From: Ascidia mentula
Taxonomy: Eukaryota > Chordata > Ascidiacea > Phlebobranchia > Ascidiidae
Length of the DNA: 64,000 bases
NCBI GenBank assembly: GCA_947561715.1
Contig: OX387205.1
Location: 315,001 to 379,000 of the forward strand
Direction: 5' to 3'
The first letter of the stretch is position 1, and every line of letters starts with the position of its first letter. The translations under genes and the position numbers were made by a program. Shown in pieces: positions 37,970-49,500 of the stretch. The notes under the pieces were generated by a model that was not told where the DNA came from, made no database searches, and saw only the letters and a program-made list of their open reading frames with translations.

Positions 37970-40900
37970 TCCTCTTTGCCACACCACTCAAGACTTGCTT
38001 GCTTCGCCGCGCGAAAACAAACACCACTACCACCCTACTCATAGTAGTGCGATATCGACTCTGTGTGTACGTTTCGGTAAGCAACAACGTCTGTAACAGA
38101 TTTCCAAAAATATTTACGACCGAAACTGATTCACACTTTTTACGATCATCCGCGAGGGCGTGGCTTCTCTCACAAAACCCCAGGATGATCTCTGTTCACT
38201 CCACTCGCTCCTACCTAGAAGGGTGGAAATTGTCCAATGATAATTTCGGGATAGTCCCGAACTATTATCGACTGAATCGTCTCTTTGTATACCGCCCACT
38301 GTACACAGGCCAGGCGGTGGTCGAAGAGTCGATCTTACCCTACTATGAGAGACAACCTTCATGTGAAGGCGTGGACTCAGTGAATGGTTTCGAGTGGCGA
38401 GAATGGTGCGGATAGGTTGGAATTTTGACTGGGGCGTCCGTGCCAAGAGTTTGCAGTAAGAGCGATTTGAAAAACAAATCACAGGGATAACTTGATTTTA
38501 TGTTAGCGTGGAGGGAACTATAAAACATGTTGTTGATTAGGAATACGGTAAGCATTGTCTTGGTAATACTGAACGTGAGCTGGGTTTTGATGAAAGTAGA
38601 AAAATGCAAGTAGGAATGTTGCGTTTCCAAATTAGTGGTTGTCACGCGGATATGTGCAGGTGTGTTCTAGAATCAAGTCAGTGGTGGTGCAAGAGGTTAT
38701 CATCGAAATGTGTCAGTCAAGTTTATAAGCGACTCTGGACGCCATGTTTAGTGTCTTGAGTCGCTTTTTTTCCTAAAAATTTTTTATGGTAGAAAAATAA
38801 AATTTGCTGAAAAGGCGGTTGTGTGAACGCAGAGTCGACAAAATTGCCGTTTTTCGACCATTTATGGTAAATTTTTCTCATTGTGTACACACAGAGTTGG
38901 TCGAATTTCGACAAAAAAAGAAAAAAACGCGCGAAAACACAAAATCGAGCAGATTTGGTCGATCGGATGCCCACATTTCGGTTCGAATGACGAATCTGAG
39001 GCTGATAATTCAGCTTGAGATCCATCTTTCGAGTCGAGTTTTTGGCATCCGATCGACCAAAAGTGCTGATTTTGCGCCTTCGAGCGACAAGTTTTAATTT
39101 TTCACAAGGGAATTGCTGTTGCGATGCCGCAACCCTTCCATTGCTTGCCAGTCGTTCCGGCCACGGGAGCAGACCAACATCCGACTTATCCAAGGCGATA
39201 TCGACTCTGTGTGTACGTTTCGGTAAAGCAACAACGTCTGTAACAGATTTCCAAAAATATTTACGACCGAAACTGATTCACACCTTTTACGATCATCCGC
39301 GAGGGCGTGATTCCTCTCACAAAACCCCAGGATGAACTCTGTTCACTCCCCTCGCTCCTACCTAGAAGGGTGGAAATTGTCCAATGATAATTTCGGGATT
39401 GTCGCGAACTATTATCGACTGAATCGTCTCTTTGTATACTGCCCACTGTACACAGGCCAGGCGGTGATCGAAGAGTCGTTCTTGCCCTACTATGAGAGAC
39501 AACCTTCGTGTGAAGGCGTGGGCTCAGTGAACGGTTTCGAGTCGCGAGAATGGTGCGGATAGGTTGGAATTTTGACTGGGGCGGTGCGTGCCACGAGGTG
39601 GCAGAGTATATGAAAGTAGCAAATATGTAGTAAGAGAACAAATGCCTCGTTTGGTACAGCATGCGTCAAAAGCTGTGAAAATGTATGCGATTTGAAAAAC
39701 AAATCACAGGGATAACTTGATTTTATGTTAGCGTGGAGGGAATTTTAATACCTGATGTTGTTGATTAGGAATACGGTAAGCGTTGTCTTGGTAATACTGA
39801 ACGTGAGCTTGGTTTTGACGAGCGTAGAAAAATGCAAGTAAGAATGTGGCGTTTCCAAATTAGTGGTTGTCACGCAGATATGTGTAAGTGGGTTCTAGAA
39901 TCAAGGTAGCGGTGGTGCAAGAGGTTATCATTGAAATGTGTCAGTTAAGTTTATAAGCGACTCTGGACGCCATGTTTGGTGTCTTGAGTCGCTTTTTTCC
40001 TACAAATTTTTTTGGGCAAAAAAACAAAATTTGCTGAAAAGGCGATTCTGTGAACGCAGAGTCGACAAAATTGCCGTTTTTCGACCATTTTTGGAAATTT
40101 TTTTCCATTGTGTACACACAGAGTTGGTCGAATTTCGACAAAAAAAGAAAAAAACGCGCGAAAACACAAAATCGAGCACATTGGTCGATCGGATGCCCAC
40201 ATTTCGGTTCGAATGACGAATCTGAGGCTGATAATTCAGCTTGAGATCCATCTTTCGAGTCGAGTTTTTGATATTCGATCGACCAAAAGTGCTCGATTTT
40301 GCGCCTTTGAGCGACAAGTTTTAATTTTTCACAAGGGAATTGCTGTTGCGATGCCGCAACCCTTCCATTGCTTGCCAGTCGTTCCGGCCACGGGAGCAGA
40401 CCAACATCCGACTTATCCAAGCTTGGCTTGGCTTCCTCCACCAAGCGTTCGGACGGTAGGTTCGCATCCGCGTCACCCGCGACTTTGCCACACCACTCAC
40501 TATGCATCATCTCATCCCATCAAATCGACTTGCTTCGCCGCGCGAAAACAAACACCACTACCACCCTACACATAGTAGTGCGATATCAAATCTGCGTACA
40601 CCGCTTGGTTTGCACCAACCACGCAAAACACGGCCAGGCAAAATTACATGAAAGTTTGTAACCCTCACGGTCGGCGTACAGTTGCTCATCCACATAGGGC
40701 AGATATCGACTCTGTGTGTACGTTTGGTTTAGAACCCTCTGGGCAACTTTCAGAAGCAAGCCACAGCAGTGCAATATCTCTGTTCGCACGTTTTGCTTCA
40801 AGTCCATGGGCGCTGCTGGCTGTCTGGAAATATCAAATTTCCCGCAATCAATCTTTACCAATAGTTTGTACGTTGGCTTTCTGTTCGATCGACAAGAACG

Positions 40901-41480
40901 AAACTTATCAGAATTCACTTTCTGCAAATGCAGACCAAACACCATCCGCGCGTTCTCTCAATGTAGTTTAATATCGACTCTGTTCACACCGCTCGGTCCA
41001 GGTTTAAAACTTCGACATCGGCAGCTTTTCATAGAACTTAATAATGGTAATACAGATCCCCTCCACAACGCGTCTACTTGCCCCTTACACTAGTGCAATA
41101 TCGAATCTCTGTCCATCGCCACTCTACAAGAGCAGGCGGTGGTCGAAGAGTTGATCTTGCCCTACTATGAGAGACAACCTTCGTGTGAAGGCGTGGGCTC
41201 AGTGAATGGTTTCGAGTGACGAGAATGGTGCGGATAGGTTGGAATTTTGACTGGGGCGGTGCATGCCACGAGGTTGCAGAGTATATGAAAGTAGCAAATA
41301 TGTAGTAAGAGAACAAATGCCTAAAAAGTCAATCAACTGATATTGTTGATCAGAAATACGGTAAATTGTCTTAGTAATGTTGAACGTGAGCTGGGTTTTA
41401 TTGAAGGCGAAAAAGTGCGAGAAGGAATGTAGCGTTACCAAAGTCGAAAGTAAATGCGCGGATATGTGCGGTAAATTTTT
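37970..41480 (-). repeat. Reverse-oriented arm of the array
   Basis: Reverse copies relative to 42048-45570. The copy at 38000-39600 lacks the ttgagagaacgcgcgg-containing block and instead has a block with tttacgatcatccgcgaggg, present twice (about 38095-38290 and 39240-39440). The copy at 39600-41270 has the full block order. The arm ends in the retroelement-like block at 41270-41480. Confidence 0.75.
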
Positions 41481-41539
41481 GGGCTAGGAATTCGTGGCGG
41501 AGGACATCAAACGCCGACTTAATTTTAGAAGGTTTGTGG

Positions 41540-41710
41540 TGAGCTCAACGACTCTTCGACACCAACATTGGTGTCGAGAGTCGTTTTTTTTTAATAAAAT
41601 TTTGGGAAATAAACGTTTTCGGGGACGATTTTGTAACCATTTCAACAAAATTAAGAAAAAAAAGCGACTCTAGACACCAAACATGGTGCCCAGAGTTGCT
41701 TATTTGGACT
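41540..41710. repeat. Centre of the inverted array, two short hairpins
   Basis: Contains acgactcttcgacaccaa paired with ttggtgtcgagagtcgt (about 41548-41586), and a second hairpin-like stretch, gcgactctagacaccaaac paired with tggtgcccagagttgc (about 41662-41700). Related hairpins stand at the same junction in each unit (near 38750, 39970, 43330, 45040). Confidence 0.65.
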
Positions 41711-41769
41711 AGTAACTTTCCAAGAATTATTTCGACCAATGCCTCACACTAAAACTCACAAATATCCGC

Positions 41770-42153
41770 ATGTTTACCAATGATTCGGAAACGCTGCGGT
41801 TTCACTTCCCCTTTGTAGCTCTCATCAAAACCCAGCTCGCGTTCAATATTACCGACACAACGCTTACCGTGTTCCTAATCAACAACATCAGGTTTTATAA
41901 TTCCCTCCCCGCTAACATAAAAACAAGTTATCCCTGTGGTTTGTTTTTCAAATCGCATACATTTTTACAGCTTTTGACGCATGCTGCACCAAACGAGGCA
42001 TTTGTTCTCTTACTACATACTTGCTACTTTCATATGCTCTGCCACCTCGTGGCATGCACCGCCCCGGTCAAAATTCCAACTTATCCGCACCATTCGCGCC
42101 ACTCGAAACCGTTTACTGAGCCCACGCCTTCACACGAAGGTTGTCTCTCATAG
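41770..42153 (+). pseudogene. Retroelement-like fragment within the array
   Basis: A 127-codon plus-strand frame that includes FYNSLPANIKTSY and then FFKSHTFLQLL. This resembles the tail of many non-LTR reverse transcriptases, which end with a W/Y-NSLP..I....S...FK..L pattern. The equivalent blocks in the other copies (43480-43720, 45190-45430, reverse at 39600-39850) have stops or changed residues in the same place. Likely a remnant; only the short motif supports it. Confidence 0.35.
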
Positions 42154-45100
42154 TAGGGCAAGATCGACTCTTCGACCACCGCCTGCTCTTGTAGAGTCGC
42201 GATGGACAGAGAGTCGATATTGCACTAGTGTAAGGGGCAAGTCGTCGCGTTGTGGAGGGGGTCGATATTTATGTTATTAAGTTCTGTGAAAAGTTGCCGA
42301 TGTCGAAGTTTTAAACCTGGACCGAGCGGTGTGAACAGAGTCGATATTAAACTACATTGAGAGAACGCGCGGGTGGTGTTTGGTCTGCATTTGCAGAAAT
42401 TGAATTCTGATCAGTTTCGTTCTTGTCGATCGAACGGAAAGCCAACGTACAAACTCTTGGTAAAGATTGATTGCGGGAAATTTGATATTTCCAGACAGCC
42501 AGCAGCGTCCCTGGACTTGAAGCAAAACGTGCGAACAGAGATATTGCACTGCTGTGGCTTGCTTCTGAAAGTTGCCCAGAGGGTTCTAAACCAAACGTAC
42601 ACACAGAGTCGATGTGTGCCTTATGTGGATGGGGCAACTGTACGCCGACCGTAAGAGTTACAAACTTTCATGTAATTTTGCCTGGCCGTGTTTTGCGTGG
42701 TTGGTCCAAACCGAGCGGTGTACGCAGATTTGATATCGCACTACTATGTGTAGGATGGTAGTGGGGTTTGTTTTCGCGCCGCGAAGCAAGCAAGTCGATT
42801 TGATGGGATGAGATGATGCATAGTGAGTGGTGTGGCAAAGTCGCGGGTGACGCGCATGCAAACCTACCGTCCGGACACTTGGTGGAGGAAGCCAAGGAAA
42901 GCTTGGATAAGTCGGATGTTGGTCTGCTCCTGTGGTCGGAACGACTGGCAAGCAATGGAAGGGTTGCGGCATCGCAAAAGCAATTCCATTGTGAAAAATT
43001 AAAACGTGTCGCTCGAAGGCGCAAAATCATCACTTTTGGTCGATCGGATGCCAAAAACTCGACTCGAAAGATGGATCTCAAGCTGAATTATCAGCCTGAA
43101 AACCGAAATGTGGGCATCCGATCGACCAAATCTGCTCGATTTTGTGTTTTCGCGCGTTTTTTTCTTTTTTTGACGAAATTCGACCAACTCTGTGTGTACA
43201 CAATGGGAAAAATTAACCAAAAATGGTCGAAAAACGGCAATTTTGTCGACTCTGCGTTCACACAATCGCCTTTTCAGCAAATTTTATTTTTCTCCCATAA
43301 AAATTTTTTAGGAAAAAAGCGACTCAAGACACCAAACATGGCGTCCAGAGTCGCTTATGAACTTAACTGACACATTTCGATGATAACCTCTTGCACCACC
43401 GCTACCTTGATTCTAGAACCTACTTACACATATCTGCGTGACAACCACTAATTTGGAAACGCCACATTCTTACTTGCATTTTTCTACGCTCGTCAAAACC
43501 AAGCTCACGTTCAGTATTACCAAGACAACGCTTACCGTATTCCTAATCAACAACATCAGGTATTAAAATTCCCTCCACGCTAACATAAAATCAAGTTATC
43601 CCTGTGATTTGTTTTTCAAATCGCCTACATTTTTACAGCTTTTGACGCATGCTGCACCAAGCGAGGCATTTGTTCCCTTACTACATATTTGCTACATTCA
43701 TATACTCTGCCACCTCGTGGCACGCACCGCCCCAGTCAAAATTCCAACTTATCCGCACCATTCTCGTCACTCGAAACCATTCACTGAGCCCACGCCTTCA
43801 CACGAAGGTTGTCTCTCATAGTAGGGCCAGATCGACTCTTCGACCACCGCCTGCTCTTGTAGAGTGGCTGTGGACAGAGAGTCGATATTGTACTAGTGTA
43901 TGGGGCAAGTCGTCGCGTTGTGAAGGGGGTCGATATTAGTGTGTATCGTTCTGTGAAAAGTTTTCGATGGTGAAGTTCAAACTTTGTAAACCTTGACCGA
44001 GCGGTGTGAACAGAGTCGATATTAAACTACATTGAGAGAACGCGCGGATGGTGTTTGATCTGCATTTGCAGAAAGCGAATTCTGATCAGTTTCGATCTTG
44101 TCGATCGAACAGAAAGCCAACATACAAACTATTGGTAAAGATTGATTGCGGGAAATTTGATATTTCCAGACAGCCAGCAGCGCCCATGGACTTGAAGCAA
44201 AACGTGCGAACAGAGTCGATATTGCACTGCTATGATGATGGCCATCATTGTGGTTAGCGTCTGAAGGTTGCCCAGGAGGGTTCTGAACCAAACGTACACA
44301 CAGAGTCGATATCTGCCCTATGTGGAAGGGCAACTGTACGCCGACCGTAAGAGTTACAAACTTTCATGTAATTTTGCCTTGCCGTGTTTTGCGTGGTTGG
44401 TGCAAACCGAGCGGTGTACGCAGATTCGATATCGCACTACTATGAGTAGGGTGGTAGTGGTGTTTGTTTTCGCGCCGCGAAGCAAGCAAGTCGATTTGAT
44501 GGGATGAGATGTTGCATAGTGAGTGGTGTGGCAAAGTCGCGGGTGACGCGCATGCAAACCTACCGTCCGGAAACTTGGTGGAGGAAGCCAAGGAAAGCTT
44601 GGATAAGTCGGATGTTGGTCTGCTCCTGTGGTCGGAACGACTGGCAAGCAATGGAAGGGTTGCGGCATCGCAAAAGCAATTCCATTGTGAAAAATTAAAA
44701 CGTGTCGCTCGAAGGCGCAAAATCATCACTTTTGGTCGATCGGATGCCAAAAACTCGACTCGAAAGATGGATCTCAAGCTGAATTATCAGCCTGAGATTC
44801 GTCATTCGAACCGAAATGTGGGCATCCGATCGACCAAATCTGCTCGATTTTGTGTTTTCGCGCGTTTTTTTTCTTTTTTTGACGAAATTCGACCAACTCT
44901 GTGTGTACACAATGGGAAAAATTAACCAAAAATGGTCGAAAAACGGCAATTTTGTCGACTCTGCGTTCACACAATCGCCTTTTCAGCAAATTTTATTTTT
45001 CTCCCATAAAAATTTTTTAGGAAAAAAGCGACTCAAGACACCAAACATGGCGTCCAGAGTCGCTTATAAACTTGACTGACACATTTCGATGATAACCTCT

Positions 45101-45869
45101 TGCACCACCGCTACCTTGATTCTAGAACCCACTTACACATATCTGCGTGACAACCACTAATTTGGAAACGCCACGTTCTTACTTGCATTTTTCTACCCTC
45201 GTCAAAACCAAGCTCACGTTCAGTATTACCAAGACAACGCTTACCGTATTCCTAATCAACAACATCAGGTATTAAAATTCCCTCCACGCTAACATAAAAT
45301 CAAGTTATTCCTGTGATTTGTTTTTCAAATCGCCTACATTTTTACAGCTTTTGACGCATGCTGCACCAAGCGAGGCATTTGTTCCCTTACTACATATTTG
45401 CTACATTCATATACTCTGCCACCTCGTGGCACGCACCGCCCCAGTCAAAATTCCAACTTATCCGCACCATTCTCGCCACTCGAAACCATTCACTGAGCCC
45501 ACGCCTTCACGCGAAGGTTGTCTCTCATAGTAGGGCAAGATCGACTCTTCGACCACCGCCTGGTCTTGACAAATCTTTGCATGGTCGTTGACAACATTAG
45601 AATCGATTTTGATCAGCGTACGTGGACAACTAGGCCAAGGGCTTTCGCCGTAATGGCCTGAATATTTGCTATTATCACCAAATTCTTGCTGCGTCGTTGT
45701 TTTCATGACAGCGACAACTTCCCATAGCAGCGGAACGCATCCGCTTTTTACGCGCGATTCTTCATCTAACGAAGGGTTGCGCCCTATGGTAGGGCAAGAA
45801 CGATTCTGCGTCCACCGCCCAGTTTATGTTTGTTAATCCAAAGCACACAAAGGCAGGAGTTTGCAAAGT

Positions 45870-45935
45870 AGAAAATCCAAGTGGTCAGAATAACCCGGGT
45901 TCGAATCCCTGTGCGGTTGCCAGCGGAATGCAAAG
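45870..45935 (+). repeat. tRNA-like fragment (possible SINE remnant)
   Basis: ccgggttcgaatccctg forms a T-arm-like stem with the invariant-type loop TTCGAAT, followed by tgcggttgcca. An AAGTGGT A-box-like string lies only about 20 bases before it and no matching 5' acceptor strand is visible, so it is not an intact tRNA. Confidence 0.35.
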
Positions 45936-46164
45936 TCGAATGATTTAAGTTCGAAATAGAACAATAATCTCTGCAAATGTTTGCTGTTGGATTACATGGT
46001 TGCATCTTTTGTTTGATTTTCACCCGATCAAGAACAACTGTTGGAAAATTTTCTGGTTGCGCATGCGCAGAACATGTTGATGATACCGGGCCTCGATTTA
46101 TTAACGATCAACATGTTGTACAATGTTTCATTTATCGATTCACCAACTTCACGCACCGCTAGAC

Positions 46165-46240
46165 GACGCTGCTGAGTAAAGTGGTGGTCAGGTGAACAGG
46201 GGCGTGATTTCCTGGGTTACAATCCCGGTGTGGCCAAAAA
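46165..46240 (+). repeat. Second tRNA-like fragment (possible SINE remnant)
   Basis: ctgggttacaatcccgg forms a five-pair T-arm-like stem with a seven-base loop, preceded by gagtaaagtggtggtca, which resembles an A box at tRNA-like spacing. The acceptor strands do not pair (3' side tgtggcca, no ggccaca upstream), so a tRNA-derived repeat is more likely than a gene. Confidence 0.35.
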
Positions 46241-46597
46241 AACAATTCAGGTGAAACAGAAAATATCTCTTACCTTCAACTTTAGAGCAACACAATGACA
46301 ACGAATACAAAAGGTGAAATGTCAGTTAAATTTATGCCCAAACATAAGGACATGCTTAAATATTCGAGTGCTGTACGTTTATAAAGAACATTGCTATGTA
46401 AAAAAGTCAAAACAGTTAGAAAATTATGACAAAAAATAACAATACAACGACTTAGCTGCCGCACATGGAGACAAAAACATCATACAAACAAGATAAATGC
46501 GATCTACGTAACCTTAATCCTACGCACAGTAAACTAAAGGTAGGTGGCGCTAAAGAAACAAAACACAATTCTGTTAAAATGCCTCTAGTGGCTCCGT

Positions 46598-49500
46598 TTA
46601 AAACTCCACCGTTCTTCCATATGGTTTGGTCGTTGAACTTGTTTGCTCAGCGGTCGTTTGATTGGCTGGACCGAACCTGTGTATTGTGACGCAACCATGG
46701 TGGAAAGATGGGCGTGGCATGGTCGCTACCTGCTCCATGCTGCCTCCAGCGGCGTCGTAGCAGTAAACTGCGTCGGACGCTTCTGGGCCTTCACCTTTAC
46801 CGCCTTTAAAACATGAACAACAGTGGATTTAAAATTACCCAAGGATCACGAAGTGGCACCAATAGAAAAGTATGCAAGGAATGATAAACAGATGAATTGT
46901 TTCGTCAAAAAAAGTCTTTTGTGTGCGTTTATTTTTTTGGTTTAATCACTCAAGAAAGATCGCAGATCGAATATAAGCGACTGTTTAAATACTTCTAGCA
47001 TATTTTAAACCAGATGTGGATGAAAACAATAGTCCAACCACGGTTATCAGTTTTATGACAAGTAGTAAATGCATCATAGCACAGCTAATATCACCTGTTA
47101 TGTAAAGCTTTCCACCACACACGGTTATTCCACAATTCTCAAGTTTTTCAACCGAGAAGTTTGAAGACGACCAGCTGTCGTTGAGTGGATCGTAACAATG
47201 GATCATCTTCTCAATCCCACCTGAAAATAAATCAAAACTGACGGTTTTGACCAGCGGGACGAAAACAATTAAGTTATTATTATGTCACAATTACACCTTC
47301 TTTAAAAAAGTCTTCAGAGAATTAAAAATGAAAGTTAACAGGATTATAAAACCAGCATAGATTTTGATGCAACGCATGAAAAACGACAAACAGAGGGTCG
47401 TAAATTTACAGAGAATCCTGCAACATATTCTAACTGAAACTTTACAAAATTTACGCAAATATCTCACCAACAACAAAAATCCGTCCGCTATGTGTCGCTG
47501 TTGAGACGCAGTGATGCGGAGAGGGGAGGGATTTCTTCATGCTCCACTGATTCGTGTCGGGATTGTAACATTGTACCTTGTGACATAATAATGAAAATTT
47601 ATGATCAATTGGTCAACCATAAAACTTAAAAGATTTGGAAATTTTTAGTTGTTTTCAAATACTTTCTTTATTTACATAAAACCTTATCCCCGGGCAAGAT
47701 AAATAATGCGAATACAATAAATTTATTCCCAGGCAATTCCGTTGGACGGGACAAGCACCAGTATGAACGTTTTCCAACCACCCATAGACGTTCGCTGCCA
47801 AGAAAGCATGAAATTGAATCTATAAATATAACAGCCCAGCATAGATGCCAAGCAAACAACATCGAAGTCATCAGTTTATGCATCAAGCTTCACGTGACAT
47901 CAATATTGCAACGTTACTATTATTCCCCGTGGAACATTCGTCTCAATGAAATATCGCGACGTACACTATGTGACGTCACAACGGGCAGCTGCTGTCGAAC
48001 ATCATAGAGCGACCTTATTCCTCTGGCGCTATTTTGTTTGTGTCTGAAGGACAAACCATGGACGAACTTTAACTGCCCGTCTGCCAAAACCCCCCGACTT
48101 CCTGAATAATTTCATACCTTGTTGAACACACTCGGGTCTTCCCCTCCTCCACCGATGACGTATAACTTCCCGTTACACGTGACCAGCGCACAGGAACTCA
48201 CAGGCATCGGCATGGGGGAAATTTCGCTCCACGAGTTGCAGAAACTGAAATAAGTTTAAAGTATTGATGTTGTTTCGTTCAATCTGGAGAGACAAACTTC
48301 CAGTATTTCAATTTTGGAAACATTGGAGTGGGAAAATAGGTCGCAGATATTAAAACTACAGAGTGAAACCAATATTACAACATCGTGCAAGTGTTCGAGA
48401 AATATGTCACAATATGTCTCAGGCAAGATTCTGTTCAGATGGGGGAAAATTTCGCGCGAATTTGTTTCAAAAACTTGAGAAACCAGTAAACTTTTTTTGG
48501 ACTTCGGGAATTTTGCACAGACCTGTCGTATCTCTCAACACTTTTCAGTTTGTTTTTTCCATCGTAACCTCCAACACAATACACGTGACCTCCCAAGGTC
48601 ACCATACGGTGGCGCCATCTTCCCTTGCAGAGAGGAGCAATCTTCACCCAGTTGTCGAGATGGGACTGAAACAAAATATTGATTTAAACAAGGAATATTG
48701 GACTTTCCTTCGGAGCCAAGTTGACTCATGTCAAAGTTGCTACCGATCATTTCTAAAATTATAACTAAATGTAGGGTTTACAAATTCAATTAATACTTGA
48801 AATCAATCTGTAGGATAAACAAATTGGATATTCACAAAACAAATAAAGAAATGGAATAAATGTTAGGTACTTAGCAAGTTGTTCCAATATTAAAGTTCTA
48901 ATGTAAAAAAATGTTCGGGTAATTTTAGCGACAAATTCACAAAATCTTTTCAAATGAAACGCTCACTTGGTACAACCAGACGTCCCTAGAGTGGATTCTC
49001 CCCCCACTGACGATGATGCTGTTCCTGAACGAGGCCACAGCGTACTCGGACTTTGTGAAAGCTGGGAGTTTGGCCAAGGAGCTCCACTGACTTGTCACTG
49101 GGTCAAACGCTTCCACGTACGGCATGTTGTACCCCCCAACCCTGTCGTACCCCCCCACTATAACAACTGCGACGCTACATCCAGTCGAACGACGCGGTCT
49201 TGTTCGCGCGCTGTTTATCTCATTACCTGAAACACAACAAGCGATTAAGCGGTTTACTGTGTGTGTTTTTAACATAATGTTGAACATTGTTAACATACGA
49301 CTTCTTATTCAAAGTAGTTCTTTGAACTACAAAAAGGTGGTTCATATTCGCGAAGGATATTGTGTGCAAAAATCACACAGATACAAATAGTTTTCAGCAT
49401 TACCCAAGATATGATACTTCCTGGTTTCCTGCAGGATAGACTGACAATCCGGGTTGGTTGAGATTTGTTCGTCGCATTCAACAACATTAACGAAGTAACT

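Larger units (their letters stand above)
37053..45570. repeat. Inverted array of a ~1.7-kb repeat unit
   Basis: The same ordered blocks recur in both directions. Forward: a partial copy 37053-37930, then two full copies 42048-43726 and 43727-45436 and a truncated one 45437-45570. Reverse: 37970-39600 and 39600-41480, the first of these internally deleted. The orientation switches near 37950 and near 41600. Landmarks include gcaccgccccagtcaaaatt, ttgagagaacgcgcgg, ctggcaagcaatggaagggt, gtcgaatttcgacaaaaaaa and aagcgactcaagacacc. Many long frames (up to 189 codons) run through it on both strands, but they differ between copies, contain stops in homologous places and match no domain, so I treat the unit as mostly non-coding. 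Confidence 0.85.

Noticed and set aside
39941-43370. Frames of 130-190 codons within the inverted array, with similar peptides in several copies
   Set aside because: Recurring peptides come from DNA repeat copies. Frames are open on both strands at once, shift between copies and match no domain.
37053-45570. CRISPR-like array
   Set aside because: Units are about 1.7 kb, inverted and in an animal genome; there are no short regular spacers.
45870-45935. Functional tRNA gene
   Set aside because: T-arm-like loop present, but no pairing acceptor stem and wrong A-box to B-box spacing.
48363-48764. 133-codon plus-strand frame opposite a KLHL24 kelch exon
   Set aside because: Shadow of the kelch-coding exon on the other strand.
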